The translations under genes and the position numbers were made by a program. From an uncultured Kouleothrix sp. (GTDB lineage Bacteria; Chloroflexota; Chloroflexia; Chloroflexales; Roseiflexaceae), in contig CALLYN010000008.1 in the NCBI GenBank assembly GCA_937858455.1, positions 1-6,722 of the forward strand: 6,722 bases of DNA. The letters are read 5' to 3'. The notes under the pieces are model-generated. The model made no database searches and was not told the DNA's origin. It saw only the letters and a program-made list of their open reading frames with translations. Shown piece by piece: positions 1 to 5,979 of the stretch (its first letter is position 1; every line of letters starts with the position of its first letter).

Positions 1-1
1 G

Positions 2-38
2 TTTGTGGGGCGGCTTCGCCGCCCCCAAATTTCGTTTT
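2..38 (+). terminator. Intrinsic terminator-like hairpin (plus strand)
   Basis: A near-perfect stem pairs 2-5 with 26-29 and 7-13 with 19-25 around a CTTCG loop, with T6 bulged out. On the plus strand it is followed by a T-rich stretch (30-38, TTTCGTTTT), which is the layout of a rho-independent terminator. It would end transcription of a plus-strand gene lying left of the window, which I cannot see. Its 3' half is nearly identical to the terminator on the minus strand at 2768-2789. Confidence 0.6.
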
Positions 39-42
39 GCGT

Positions 43-71
43 TGCACTACGTGGCTTCGCCACGTAGTGCA
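43..71. repeat. Perfect 12-bp inverted repeat, CTTCG loop
   Basis: Positions 43-54 pair perfectly with 60-71 around the loop CTTCG (55-59). No T-tract follows on either strand, so it is not a standard intrinsic terminator. It lies five bases after the T-rich end of the previous hairpin and uses the same loop, so the two could act as a tandem transcript-end structure or belong to a REP-like palindromic repeat. A weaker 5-bp stem (116-120 with 128-132) follows. The rest of 72-148 shows nothing else I can support. Confidence 0.6.
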
Positions 72-148
72 GCACAATCTATACGTGATCAAGCGAACAG
101 TGTATGAAAGGTTTTGGGGCTAGACCTGCCCCGATACTGCCAGCACCG

Positions 149-215
149 GCCACGAAGACCGAAGGCCCAAGCCGCTGCGGTTACACGCGCTGCTTGGGCC
201 TTCGGTCTTCGTGGC
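149..215 (-). terminator. 24-bp perfect inverted repeat after response regulator
   Basis: Positions 149-172 are the exact reverse complement of 192-215, giving a 24-bp stem with a 19-base loop. On the minus strand it starts 25 bases after the stop codon of the response regulator gene, where a transcript end is expected. There is no T-run after the stem on the minus strand, so either it ends transcription without a U-tract, or it stabilises the 3' end or is cut by RNase III. A perfect stem this long is stronger than a normal terminator needs. The structure is certain; its function is inferred. Confidence 0.6.
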
Positions 216-240
216 GATGAAACAGCGCAATGCCCGGCCG

Positions 241-963
241 CTACCCGTCGGTACCAGTCTTACGCATCGCCTGCGCCGCCGGGCCTTGAAACCGGTAGCC
301 CACCCCGCGCACAGTGTTGATCATCACCGGGTTCGCCGGGTCGGCCTCGAGCTTTTCGCGCAGCCAGCGAATATGCACATCGATCGTCCGGTTCGAGCCT
401 GGGAATTCGCTACCCCACACGCGCTCGAGCAGCAGGTCGCGCGAGAGCGCCACGCCGCTATTGTGCATCAGGCAGGCCAGCAGATCAAACTCTTTATACG
501 AAAGCTCGATCTCGTGATCGCCAAGCCACACCTGCCGGCTCACCCGATCAAGCCGCAGATCGCCCACCTCCAGCACATCGGGGCCGGGCGCCTGGCGCTG
601 GCGCTCATTCCAGCGCAAGATCGAGCGCACCCGCGCCAGCAGCTCGCCCATGCTGAATGGCTTGACTACATAATCGATCGCGCCAAGCTCGAGCCCCGCG
701 ATGCGGTGCGATTCGTCTTGCAGCGCCGTGAGCATAATAATCGGCACCATGCGCTCGCGCGTCAGCGTCCGGCAGATCGAGAAGCCATCGAGCCCAGGCA
801 GCATTACATCGAGAATAATCAGCGCCGGGCACAGCTGGCGCGCCTTCTCTAGGCCCGCAATCCCGTCGCTCGCGGTGGCTACGTCGAAGCCGGCCCGCTC
901 GAGATTGTAGCTCAGTGTCTCGCTGAGCACCTGCTCGTCTTCAATAATCAAGATTGTCGTCAT
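241..963 (-). CDS. OmpR/PhoB-family two-component response regulator
   Basis: This 240-residue protein is a phosphorylation-controlled transcription factor of normal length for the OmpR/PhoB family. The receiver domain spans about residues 3-115. It shows the acidic pair E8-D9, phospho-acceptor D52 (in LDVMLPGLDG), T79 and K101 (in VVKPF), which is the complete phosphorylation and signalling set. A winged-helix DNA-binding domain covers about residues 130-228, with the recognition-helix region NRTIDVHIRWLREKL and the closing wing VRGVGYRF. A short basic tail follows. The ATG at 963 is supported because the first receiver strand (TILIIEDE) begins right after it. The ribosome binding site is weak (AGAG, very close to the ATG), and a small hairpin covers the same leader. 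No sensor kinase lies next to it in the window, so its stimulus and targets are unknown; a partner may lie to the left. The family call is firm. A specific name such as PhoP or PhoB cannot be given from sequence alone. Confidence 0.95.
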   Translation of the reverse strand: MTTILIIEDEQVLSETLSYNLERAGFDVATASDGIAGLEKARQLCPALIILDVMLPGLDGFSICRTLTRERMVPIIMLTALQDESHRIAGLELGAIDYVVKPFSMGELLARVRSILRWNERQRQAPGPDVLEVGDLRLDRVSRQVWLGDHEIELSYKEFDLLACLMHNSGVALSRDLLLERVWGSEFPGSNRTIDVHIRWLREKLEADPANPVMINTVRGVGYRFQGPAAQAMRKTGTDG

Positions 964-965
964 AT

Positions 966-996
966 CTCTGGCCGCAGAGTAAGCGGCGCCGCAGAG
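966..996 (-). promoter_or_regulatory. Direct repeat and small hairpin in the response regulator leader
   Basis: The 9-base word GCCGCAGAG occurs at 971-979 and again at 988-996 (period 17), just upstream of the regulator's start codon. The first copy also forms a 5-bp stem (966-970 with 975-979, loop GCCG) that ends two bases before the ATG, and a perfect 10-base palindrome GCGGCGCCGC sits at 983-992. OmpR/PhoB proteins usually bind direct repeats, so an autoregulatory or translational role is possible, but the 17-base period is not the usual 10-11 and this could be chance in GC-rich DNA. Confidence 0.3.
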
Positions 997-1129
997 CGTA
1001 TCTACGGTGCAGCGTACGTCGTTACATACGAAGAATCAACATCACATCTCACAGGCGGCCCCGTTTTCGCGAAGCGTACTGCACACGCGGATCGTTGTGT
1101 CGGCTTCACTCTAGTCGATCGAGATTAAG

Positions 1130-1142
1130 TGTATGTTATACA
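1130..1142. promoter_or_regulatory. Possible operator, inverted repeat TGTAT-GTT-ATACA
   Basis: A perfect 5-bp inverted repeat with a 3-base centre lies in the AT-rich part of the divergent region, about 95 bases upstream of the rightward -35 box and about 167 bases upstream of the response regulator ATG. It has the size and symmetry of a dimeric regulator half-site pair. There is no second full copy nearby, so this is only a candidate. Confidence 0.25.
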
Positions 1143-1235
1143 TTAGTTAAAATCGTAGCCACATACAGCCACACCATAATAATTCGTGAAGCAAATTAGC
1201 AACCGAGCTGTTTACGTTCTGTTATTGCCACTATC

Positions 1236-1265
1236 TTGACGTTGCGAATCGCCGACGGGTATAAT
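1236..1265 (+). promoter_or_regulatory. Sigma-70-type promoter for the Clp-like ATPase gene
   Basis: TTGACG (1236-1241) and a perfect TATAAT (1260-1265) are separated by 18 bases. The region upstream is AT-rich. Transcription would start near 1272 and give a leader of about 95 bases before the ATG at 1368. The gene's ribosome binding site is GAGGG at 1358-1362, five bases before the ATG. Confidence 0.75.
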
Positions 1266-1367
1266 GGCCTCAACATTACCGAGATACACACTGCGAATGT
1301 CTATCAGCTAGCGGCACCAGCATAGCACCATACCATTAGGCCGCTTTGAATTGGATCGAGGGTATAC

Positions 1368-2594
1368 ATGGAGTACGACACGAGCCGTATGGTCAGGGCA
1401 ATTCGTGGAAATGCCAATCCACTCGATGAAGTCGAGCAGAAACTGCGCAATACGATCTTTGGGCAGGATCGCGCGATCGAGGCGATCACCCGCCTGCTGA
1501 ACCGCGCTCGTTTCGGCTTCTCAGCTGGCAACCCGCGCCGGCCGCGCGCCACGCTGTTGTTTCTCGGCCCCACCGGCGTCGGCAAGACGGCCACAGCCCG
1601 CCGGCTAGCCCAGCTGCTGCGGCCCGATGGCGAGGCGTTTCTCAAGATCGACTGCTCGCTCTTCAGCCAGGGCCACGAGGTGTCGGCGCTGGTCGGCGCG
1701 CCGCCATCGTACGTGGGCCGCGATCAGAAGCCGCTGCTGAACCCCGACGTGATCGAGCAGGATAACAGCGTCGTGCTCTTCGACGAGATCGAAAAGGGCC
1801 AGCCCGAGCTGTGGAACCTGCTGCTGCAGATCATGGAAGATGGCGAGATACTGCTGCTGAATGGCGGCCGGCGCGTATCATTCCAGAGCAGCGTGGTGAT
1901 TCTGACGACGAATGTCGGCGCCAAGGAGATGGTCGATTATCTCGACCGGCGCACGATCGGCTTTCGCACGGCGCAGAAAGATGTCGAGGCCACCGGCCAG
2001 CAGATCTACCAGATCGGCTTTGAGGCGCTGCAGCGCGTCTTTCAGCCCGAATGGATCAACCGCCTCGACGAGATCATCGCCTTCCGCCCACTTTCCAGCG
2101 ATATCCTACGCGCGGTGCTCGAGCGTATGTTGAAAGAGGCCAACGAGCAGTATCTACGCCATGGCATCCAGCTCGAGCTCACCGACGAGGCCAAAGAGTA
2201 TGTACTGCACAAGGGGTTCGAGCCGCGCTTCGGCGCTCGCCCACTGCGCCAGCAGCTGCTGAAGCTTGTCGAGGCGCCTATGGCCGATCTGCTGGCGTCG
2301 GGCGGCATCCCCGAGGGCAGCCGTATTCTGGTGGTGGCATCCGGGCTCGACAAGTACGGTCACGCGCTCGAGTTCCTGTTCGAGCCGGCGCCCGAGCTGC
2401 TTCTGCAAGCCCAGGAGCTGCGCGCCGCCGAGGTTGGGCGCTCCTCGAACGACGGCCCGCAGCAGCCCAGCGTGGGCCTCTCGACCGACCGAGGCAATAC
2501 GATGGAGAGCTCGGCCGGGCCAGTTGGCGCGCGCGGCCCGCGTATTACCCCACGGCGCGGCTTCGATACAGGCGGGCGCGGCAACCTCGGCTAG
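1368..2594 (+). CDS. Single-module Clp/HSP100 (ClpA/ClpC D2-like) AAA+ ATPase
   Basis: This 408-residue protein is an AAA+ unfoldase-type ATPase that matches only the second ATPase module of ClpA/ClpB/ClpC. The N-domain and first module are missing; full-length relatives have about 750-860 residues. Visible motifs in order: IFGQD (30-34), Walker A GPTGVGKT (67-74), pore loop GAPPSYVGR (110-118, with Y115), Walker B VVLFDEIEK (135-143), sensor 1 TTN (180-182), arginine-finger motif NRLDE (231-235, R232), and sensor 2 GARPLR (289-294, R291). The Clp C-terminal subdomain ends near residue 340. An IGF tripeptide at 197-199 lies between sensor 1 and the arginine finger, where ClpA (IGL) and ClpC (VGF) dock on ClpP; ClpB lacks it. 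Residues 345-408 form a probably disordered tail rich in Gly, Pro, Arg and Ser. All catalytic residues are present, so ATPase activity is expected. A ClpP partner role is inferred, and the substrate is unknown. The gene has its own promoter, stands alone, and is not a frameshifted clpC: the N-terminus is a clean start with a GAGGG ribosome binding site. Confidence 0.88.
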   Translation: MEYDTSRMVRAIRGNANPLDEVEQKLRNTIFGQDRAIEAITRLLNRARFGFSAGNPRRPRATLLFLGPTGVGKTATARRLAQLLRPDGEAFLKIDCSLFSQGHEVSALVGAPPSYVGRDQKPLLNPDVIEQDNSVVLFDEIEKGQPELWNLLLQIMEDGEILLLNGGRRVSFQSSVVILTTNVGAKEMVDYLDRRTIGFRTAQKDVEATGQQIYQIGFEALQRVFQPEWINRLDEIIAFRPLSSDILRAVLERMLKEANEQYLRHGIQLELTDEAKEYVLHKGFEPRFGARPLRQQLLKLVEAPMADLLASGGIPEGSRILVVASGLDKYGHALEFLFEPAPELLLQAQELRAAEVGRSSNDGPQQPSVGLSTDRGNTMESSAGPVGARGPRITPRRGFDTGGRGNLG

Positions 2595-2622
2595 CAAGAT
2601 TTTCGGCAATAAACATGGTCGG

Positions 2623-2702
2623 GCTTGGCGTCGCAGAAGCCTCGCCCCTCATGCACACTTCGGCGGCGCGGGCTTGGCCCGCGCCGCTGGCATATGCCAA
2701 GC
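2623..2702 (+). terminator. Strong GC hairpin after the Clp-like gene
   Basis: The core is an 11-bp perfect stem (2663-2673 with 2677-2687) around a TTG loop. GCTTGGC (2623-2629) can pair with GCCAAGC (2696-2702) as an outer stem, and a 10-base palindrome GGCATATGCC lies at 2689-2698. It starts 28 bases after the stop codon at 2594, where the plus-strand transcript should end, but no T-run follows directly. The nearest T-rich stretch, TTTCGTTTTGCG, is at 2738-2749. Transcript-end function is inferred from place and stability. Confidence 0.5.
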
Positions 2703-2767
2703 GGCGCCGCCCGTATTCTCCACCTCCGTTTGATCGCTTTCGTTTTGCGATGCCATGCCCGGCTTCA

Positions 2768-2804
2768 CAAAAAGAAATTCGGGGGCGGCTTCCCTGCCCC
2801 CGAA
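2768..2804 (-). terminator. Intrinsic terminator of the rpmH-pfkB operon
   Basis: On the minus strand a 9-bp perfect stem (2796-2804 with 2778-2786, loop of nine bases) is followed directly by TTTCTTTTTG (2777-2768), a proper U-tract. It lies 37 bases after the kinase stop codon. It would end the leftward operon and, as a hairpin between convergent genes, may also slow rightward transcripts. Its stem-plus-U-tract half matches the hairpin at 18-39 with two differences. Confidence 0.85.
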
Positions 2805-2841
2805 CCCTCACCAAAGTGTAAGTAAACAAGCGAATTTGGTA

Positions 2842-3711
2842 TCACGCGAGTGATTCAGGATCGCCAAGCGCGTACGCCTGCTTCGCGGCGGCCAGCCCGG
2901 CCTCGATCGCTGCCCGATCGGGAATCGCACTCACTCCCACACCCTCAACGCTCAGTGCAGCTACATACGCGGCATACTGCGCCGCCGCCAGCGCGTCGCC
3001 TGTCTCGTGCAGGCGCGCAAACAGTGCAGCGGCAAACACATCGCCGGCGCCTGTGGGGTCGTGCTCGGTTGCGGCAAACGCCCCGAGCTGATGTGGTGCA
3101 GCATCGACGAACAGCGTCGCGCCGCTCGCCCCGCGCGTCACAACCACCAAGCGGCAGTGCTGTGCATAGCTAGCGGCGAGCGCCTCGTCGCCGCGCACAT
3201 CCTCGATGCTCAGCACCAGCGCATCGATCTGCGCCAGCAACGCCGGGGCAGGCCGCCAGGGCTCGTAGATCACCGGGCCGGGCAGCGGCTCGTCCCAGCG
3301 CCGCATCCAGCCCTGAGGCGTCACGCCAAGCAGCGCGCGGGGAAAGGCTGCAACCAGCTCCTGGGGCGTCTCGCCTAGAATGGGGCCAAGGTGCACAACC
3401 GGCGCGCCGCGCCACGCCTCGGGAATGGCGTCAAAGGTGATCGGCTGCGATGCCGTGTGCAGGATCTGCGTGCGCCCTTCGGGGGTATAGATATTCTCGA
3501 AGGTGGGCGGCGTAGGCGAAGCATGAAACAGTAGCTGAATGGCCGCTGGCCAATCTGGCGGTAGCTCGGCCGGCGCCGACACCACCGCCACGCGACGGCC
3601 CAGGCGGTAGGCAGTCAGCGCTGCATACAAAGACGTGCCGCCGGGGATCGTCGTACGATCCGGCAGCACGTCGCGCGTAAAGTGGCCGAGCATCAGGTAA
3701 TCGGGGTTCAT
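2842..3711 (-). CDS. PfkB-family (ribokinase-like) sugar kinase, substrate unknown
   Basis: This 289-residue cytoplasmic protein belongs to the ribokinase/PfkB superfamily, which transfers phosphate from ATP to a sugar or nucleoside hydroxyl. The N-terminal substrate-side motif PGGTSLYAALTAYRLG lies at 23-38. The C-terminal PfkB signature DPTGAGDVFAAALF lies at 218-231, with the catalytic base D224 and the GAGD anion hole. VVTRGASGATLF (190-201) is the usual strand-turn before it. The length is slightly short (typical 300-330), mainly through a compact middle region, and no key residue is missing. It sits 87 bases behind khpB/jag, in the same direction, and ahead of the operon terminator, so it is probably co-transcribed. 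No sugar transporter or catabolic gene is nearby to suggest the substrate. The ATG at 3711 leads straight into the first strand (DYLMLGHF), but its ribosome binding site is weak. The family is firm; the substrate cannot be assigned. Confidence 0.88.
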   Translation of the reverse strand: MNPDYLMLGHFTRDVLPDRTTIPGGTSLYAALTAYRLGRRVAVVSAPAELPPDWPAAIQLLFHASPTPPTFENIYTPEGRTQILHTASQPITFDAIPEAWRGAPVVHLGPILGETPQELVAAFPRALLGVTPQGWMRRWDEPLPGPVIYEPWRPAPALLAQIDALVLSIEDVRGDEALAASYAQHCRLVVVTRGASGATLFVDAAPHQLGAFAATEHDPTGAGDVFAAALFARLHETGDALAAAQYAAYVAALSVEGVGVSAIPDRAAIEAGLAAAKQAYALGDPESLA

Positions 3712-3798
3712 TCAGTTGTCATCTGCGCTTGTAGGGCGAACAGGCTTCGCCGGCTCACTGATCGACTACGATGTATGACGATCGGCCGGCGCCCGAAG

Positions 3799-4485
3799 TT
3801 ACTGCTTTGCCGGGTAGATGACAACCTTACGATGCTCGCCCTCGCCACTGCTCTCGGTATACACGCTCGGATCAGCGCGCAGGGCCAGGTGCACGATCCG
3901 CCGCTCGTAGGCGCCCATCGGCTCAAGCGTTAGCGGGCGCCCGCTTTGCCGCACCCGATCGGCCATACGCCGCGCCAGGCCCTCGAGCGACTCTTGGCGG
4001 CGCTGCCGATAGTTCCCGACGTCGACGACAACCTGCGGCCATTTCTGCACCTTGCGGCTCACCAGCAGGTTCACCATGAACTGCACCGAGCGCAATGTCT
4101 CGCCGCGCCGGCCGATCAGCAGGCCCATCGCCTCTTCGTCGGCACCTTCGACATGCAGCGTGATCGTTTCTTCCGGCTCGCCACGCTGGCCGGGCACAGT
4201 GCTGTGAACCGCCGTCACGTAGCCATGGATATCCATGCGCTCAAGCAGATCTTCGAGGATCCGCCGGGCAATCTGATCAACATCGCCCGTCACCGGTGCC
4301 GGGGCGGCTTCAGCTACCGCTTCTTCGTCATCGTCGACCGCAGTCACGCGAACGAGCGCCTCTTCCTCGTCACTTCCGGCTTCCAGCACTTCGATAGCGA
4401 CCTCATCGCGATCTTTGCCGAGCTGGGCCAGCGCTAACTGTATCGCCTCAGCGACCGTGCGCGCGCTGATCTCAATGCTCTTCAT
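3799..4485 (-). CDS. khpB: KhpB/Jag (EloR-type) RNA-binding protein
   Basis: This 228-residue cytoplasmic RNA-binding protein has the full three-part Jag layout. The Jag-N domain is at about 1-50 (KSIEISARTVAEAIQLALAQLG), followed by an acidic Ala/Glu linker (about 50-68). The KH domain is at about 85-155, with its GxxG loop as IGRRGET (G125-R-R-G128). The R3H domain is at about 160-226, with the R195-x3-H199 signature in ERRIVH and the typical end VVIYPAKQ. In Firmicutes the homologue pairs with KhpA and helps control cell elongation and mRNA fate; that role is known from other phyla and only inferred here. The gene lies 38 bases after yidC, its standard partner. The start at 4485 has a strong ribosome binding site, GAGGAA, three bases before the ATG (4489-4494). 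All domains look intact. Confidence 0.93.
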   Translation of the reverse strand: MKSIEISARTVAEAIQLALAQLGKDRDEVAIEVLEAGSDEEEALVRVTAVDDDEEAVAEAAPAPVTGDVDQIARRILEDLLERMDIHGYVTAVHSTVPGQRGEPEETITLHVEGADEEAMGLLIGRRGETLRSVQFMVNLLVSRKVQKWPQVVVDVGNYRQRRQESLEGLARRMADRVRQSGRPLTLEPMGAYERRIVHLALRADPSVYTESSGEGEHRKVVIYPAKQ

Positions 4486-4523
4486 ATGTTCCTCGTCGGG
4501 TATCGTTCATTGCCGAGGGATCA

Positions 4524-5525
4524 TCAACGACGGGCTTTGCGACGACGCTGCGTCTCTTGGCTAAGCTGGCGTCGCACATCACTCAGTGCTTGCTCGGTTG
4601 CTTCATCGGCCTCGGCCGTATCGCCTGCACCGCCCTGCTCAGCAGCCGGGCGCAGCACATCCCAGAAGCTTAGCTTCTCGGCCGGCGGCTCGTCGATGAC
4701 CGTAGCTCCGCCATTCGCCCCCACTGCAGCCGCAGCCGGCGTAGTCGGCGGCAGCAGGCCACCGGTAGTTGGCAAGAATTTCAGGTAATTTGCCAGCGAC
4801 CCCCAGCCCGAGATCACATACTGCTGGATCATCGAGAGGATGCTGCCCACCACCCAGTACAGCACCGCACCGGCCGGGAAGGTAAAGCCGAGGTAGCCGA
4901 ACATCAGCGGCAAGATCAGCATCGACTGAGTCATCGCCTTCTGCTGAGGATCTTGCACGCGCGGTGTCGCCATCAGCTGCACCAGCAGCTGGAAGACTAC
5001 CGACAGCACGCCTAGCACATAGAACGGGTCGGGCTTGCCCAGATCGGCGATCCACAAAAAGCCGCCGCCCAGCTGCGACTGCCCAACCTGCGAAGCCACG
5101 AGGTTGCCGATGCTAACGCCGTTCTTGGACAACACATCAAGCATCGAGCCAACCGCATGGCCAGCCGGCGACGATTGGGTAAGGTGCAGCACCGCCTGAT
5201 ACACACCAATAAATATTGGGAACTGCAGCAGCATCGGCAAGCAGCCGCCGGCCGGGTTGACTTTATACTCACGGTAGAGCTTCATGGTCTCTTCAGTGAG
5301 CTTCTGCTGGTCCTTGCCGTACTTGCGCTGCAGCTCCTTGAGCTGCGGCTGAAGCTCTTGCATCTTACGAGTCGACTGCAACGACTTAAGCGTCAGCGGC
5401 AGAATGATCAGGCGCGCAACTACAGTAAAGAGAATAATGGCCAAACCGCCATTACCAGTCCAGCCATAGAATGTGAGCAGCACATTCTCAAGAAAGCCGA
5501 CAAAGATCGACCATATATTGCCCAT
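4524..5525 (-). CDS. yidC: YidC/Oxa1/Alb3 membrane protein insertase
   Basis: This 333-residue inner-membrane insertase places proteins in the membrane, alone or with SecYEG. It is the short form without the large periplasmic domain of Proteobacteria. The first membrane segment (about 27-46) carries the conserved groove arginine R38 (VVARLIILPLTLKSL). A charged cytoplasmic helical hairpin follows (about 47-90, QSTRKMQELQPQLKELQRK). Then come NPAGGCLPMLLQFPIF (90-105), a segment at about 168-186, and FPAGAVLYWVVGSIL (216-230). The C-terminal tail (250-333) is Ala/Pro/Glu-rich and ends in RRRKARR, consistent with a basic ribosome-facing tail. No lipobox cysteine or cleaved signal peptide is evident; residues 4-20 form a hydrophobic start. 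The ribosome binding site AAAGG precedes the ATG by eight bases. The gene lies 17 bases after rnpA with no yidD between, and 38 bases ahead of khpB. Confidence 0.95.
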   Translation of the reverse strand: MGNIWSIFVGFLENVLLTFYGWTGNGGLAIILFTVVARLIILPLTLKSLQSTRKMQELQPQLKELQRKYGKDQQKLTEETMKLYREYKVNPAGGCLPMLLQFPIFIGVYQAVLHLTQSSPAGHAVGSMLDVLSKNGVSIGNLVASQVGQSQLGGGFLWIADLGKPDPFYVLGVLSVVFQLLVQLMATPRVQDPQQKAMTQSMLILPLMFGYLGFTFPAGAVLYWVVGSILSMIQQYVISGWGSLANYLKFLPTTGGLLPPTTPAAAAVGANGGATVIDEPPAEKLSFWDVLRPAAEQGGAGDTAEADEATEQALSDVRRQLSQETQRRRKARR

Positions 5526-5542
5526 ACTGAAAGCCTTTGTTT

Positions 5543-5902
5543 CTAGCCAGTAGTTTCACGCGGCTCGCGCCACAGCCCGGCGCGCCGCAGCAGCTGCTCG
5601 ACCAGCGTTTGAAGCTCGGCGAACGGCACCGTAGCCACCGCAGGCGAGCGTACAACAAAGACGAGATCCCACCCTGGCGCTATCTGAGCGAGGGCCAGGC
5701 GTACTGCTTCACGCAGCCGCCGGCGCGCCCGGTTACGTTCGACCGCTTTGCCAATACGCTTACCCACGACAAACCCGCAGCGGGTGCCATGGCGCTTATT
5801 CCCAACCGCATTGAGCGCGACCAGCGCACTAGACCAACTTCGGCCCTCACGCCGAGCTCGTTGGAACTGCTGGGGCTTGCGCAGGCGATACGCGCGCTTC
5901 AT
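5543..5902 (-). CDS. rnpA: Ribonuclease P protein component
   Basis: This 119-residue basic protein is the protein subunit of RNase P, which with the catalytic RNA removes the 5' leader of tRNA precursors. The N-terminus KRAYRLRKPQQFQRARREGR is typical of the family, and GFVVGKRIGKAVERN leads into the RNR signature helix RNRARRRLREAVR (56-68), followed by the late strand DLVFVVRSPA. The length is normal (family about 110-130). The ATG at 5902 directly precedes the conserved start; its ribosome binding site is modest. It follows rpmH after 77 bases and precedes yidC by 17, the usual order. The RNA partner (rnpB) is not in the window. Confidence 0.95.
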   Translation of the reverse strand: MKRAYRLRKPQQFQRARREGRSWSSALVALNAVGNKRHGTRCGFVVGKRIGKAVERNRARRRLREAVRLALAQIAPGWDLVFVVRSPAVATVPFAELQTLVEQLLRRAGLWREPRETTG

Positions 5903-5979
5903 ATGATCCAGAGCCGTAGGCTACGAACCAGGCAAGCGCACAGCTCTCGGCTCCTGGCCACGGCGCCCAAGCGGCCACA

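Larger units (their letters stand above)
964..1367. other. Divergent intergenic region, 404 bases
   Basis: This gap separates the leftward response regulator from the rightward Clp-like ATPase, so it must hold promoters for both. The part from about 1120 to 1240 is clearly more AT-rich than its surroundings. A good rightward promoter is present at 1236-1265. For the leftward gene I found no convincing sigma-70 promoter: the candidate -10 TATAAC (minus strand, 1135-1140) has no matching -35. An inverted repeat TGTAT-GTT-ATACA lies at 1130-1142. The open frames here look random in composition, and I do not call a small gene. Confidence 0.6.

Noticed and set aside
1..240. CRISPR array or mobile-element end in the hairpin-rich left edge
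   Set aside because: The repeats are unrelated palindromes rather than regularly spaced direct repeats, and there is no transposase or target-site duplication.
211..852. Long plus-strand open frame antisense to the response regulator
   Set aside because: It is a GC-rich shadow of the well-supported minus-strand gene, with an Arg/His/Ala composition and no motif.
1135..1140. TATAAC as a minus-strand -10 box for the response regulator
   Set aside because: The hexamer 17 bases upstream (TGTGGC) does not resemble a -35 box, so I do not call a promoter.
954..1199. 81-codon plus-strand frame in the divergent intergenic region
   Set aside because: Composition is random-looking (many Arg, Ser, Cys), it begins inside the response regulator gene, and no ribosome binding site supports it.
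2051..2821. 256-codon plus-strand frame overlapping the end of the Clp-like gene and running into the intergenic region
   Set aside because: Arg/Ala/Pro-rich, no motif, crosses both the Clp stop and two hairpins; typical frame shadow of GC-rich coding DNA.
3735..3751. Small hairpin GGCGAA-CAGGC-TTCGCC between khpB and the kinase
   Set aside because: Only 6 bp with no U-tract; not enough to call a terminator that splits the operon.
3946..4437. 163-codon plus-strand frame antisense to khpB
   Set aside because: Shadow of a gene with clear Jag-N, KH and R3H domains; no supporting ribosome binding site or motif.
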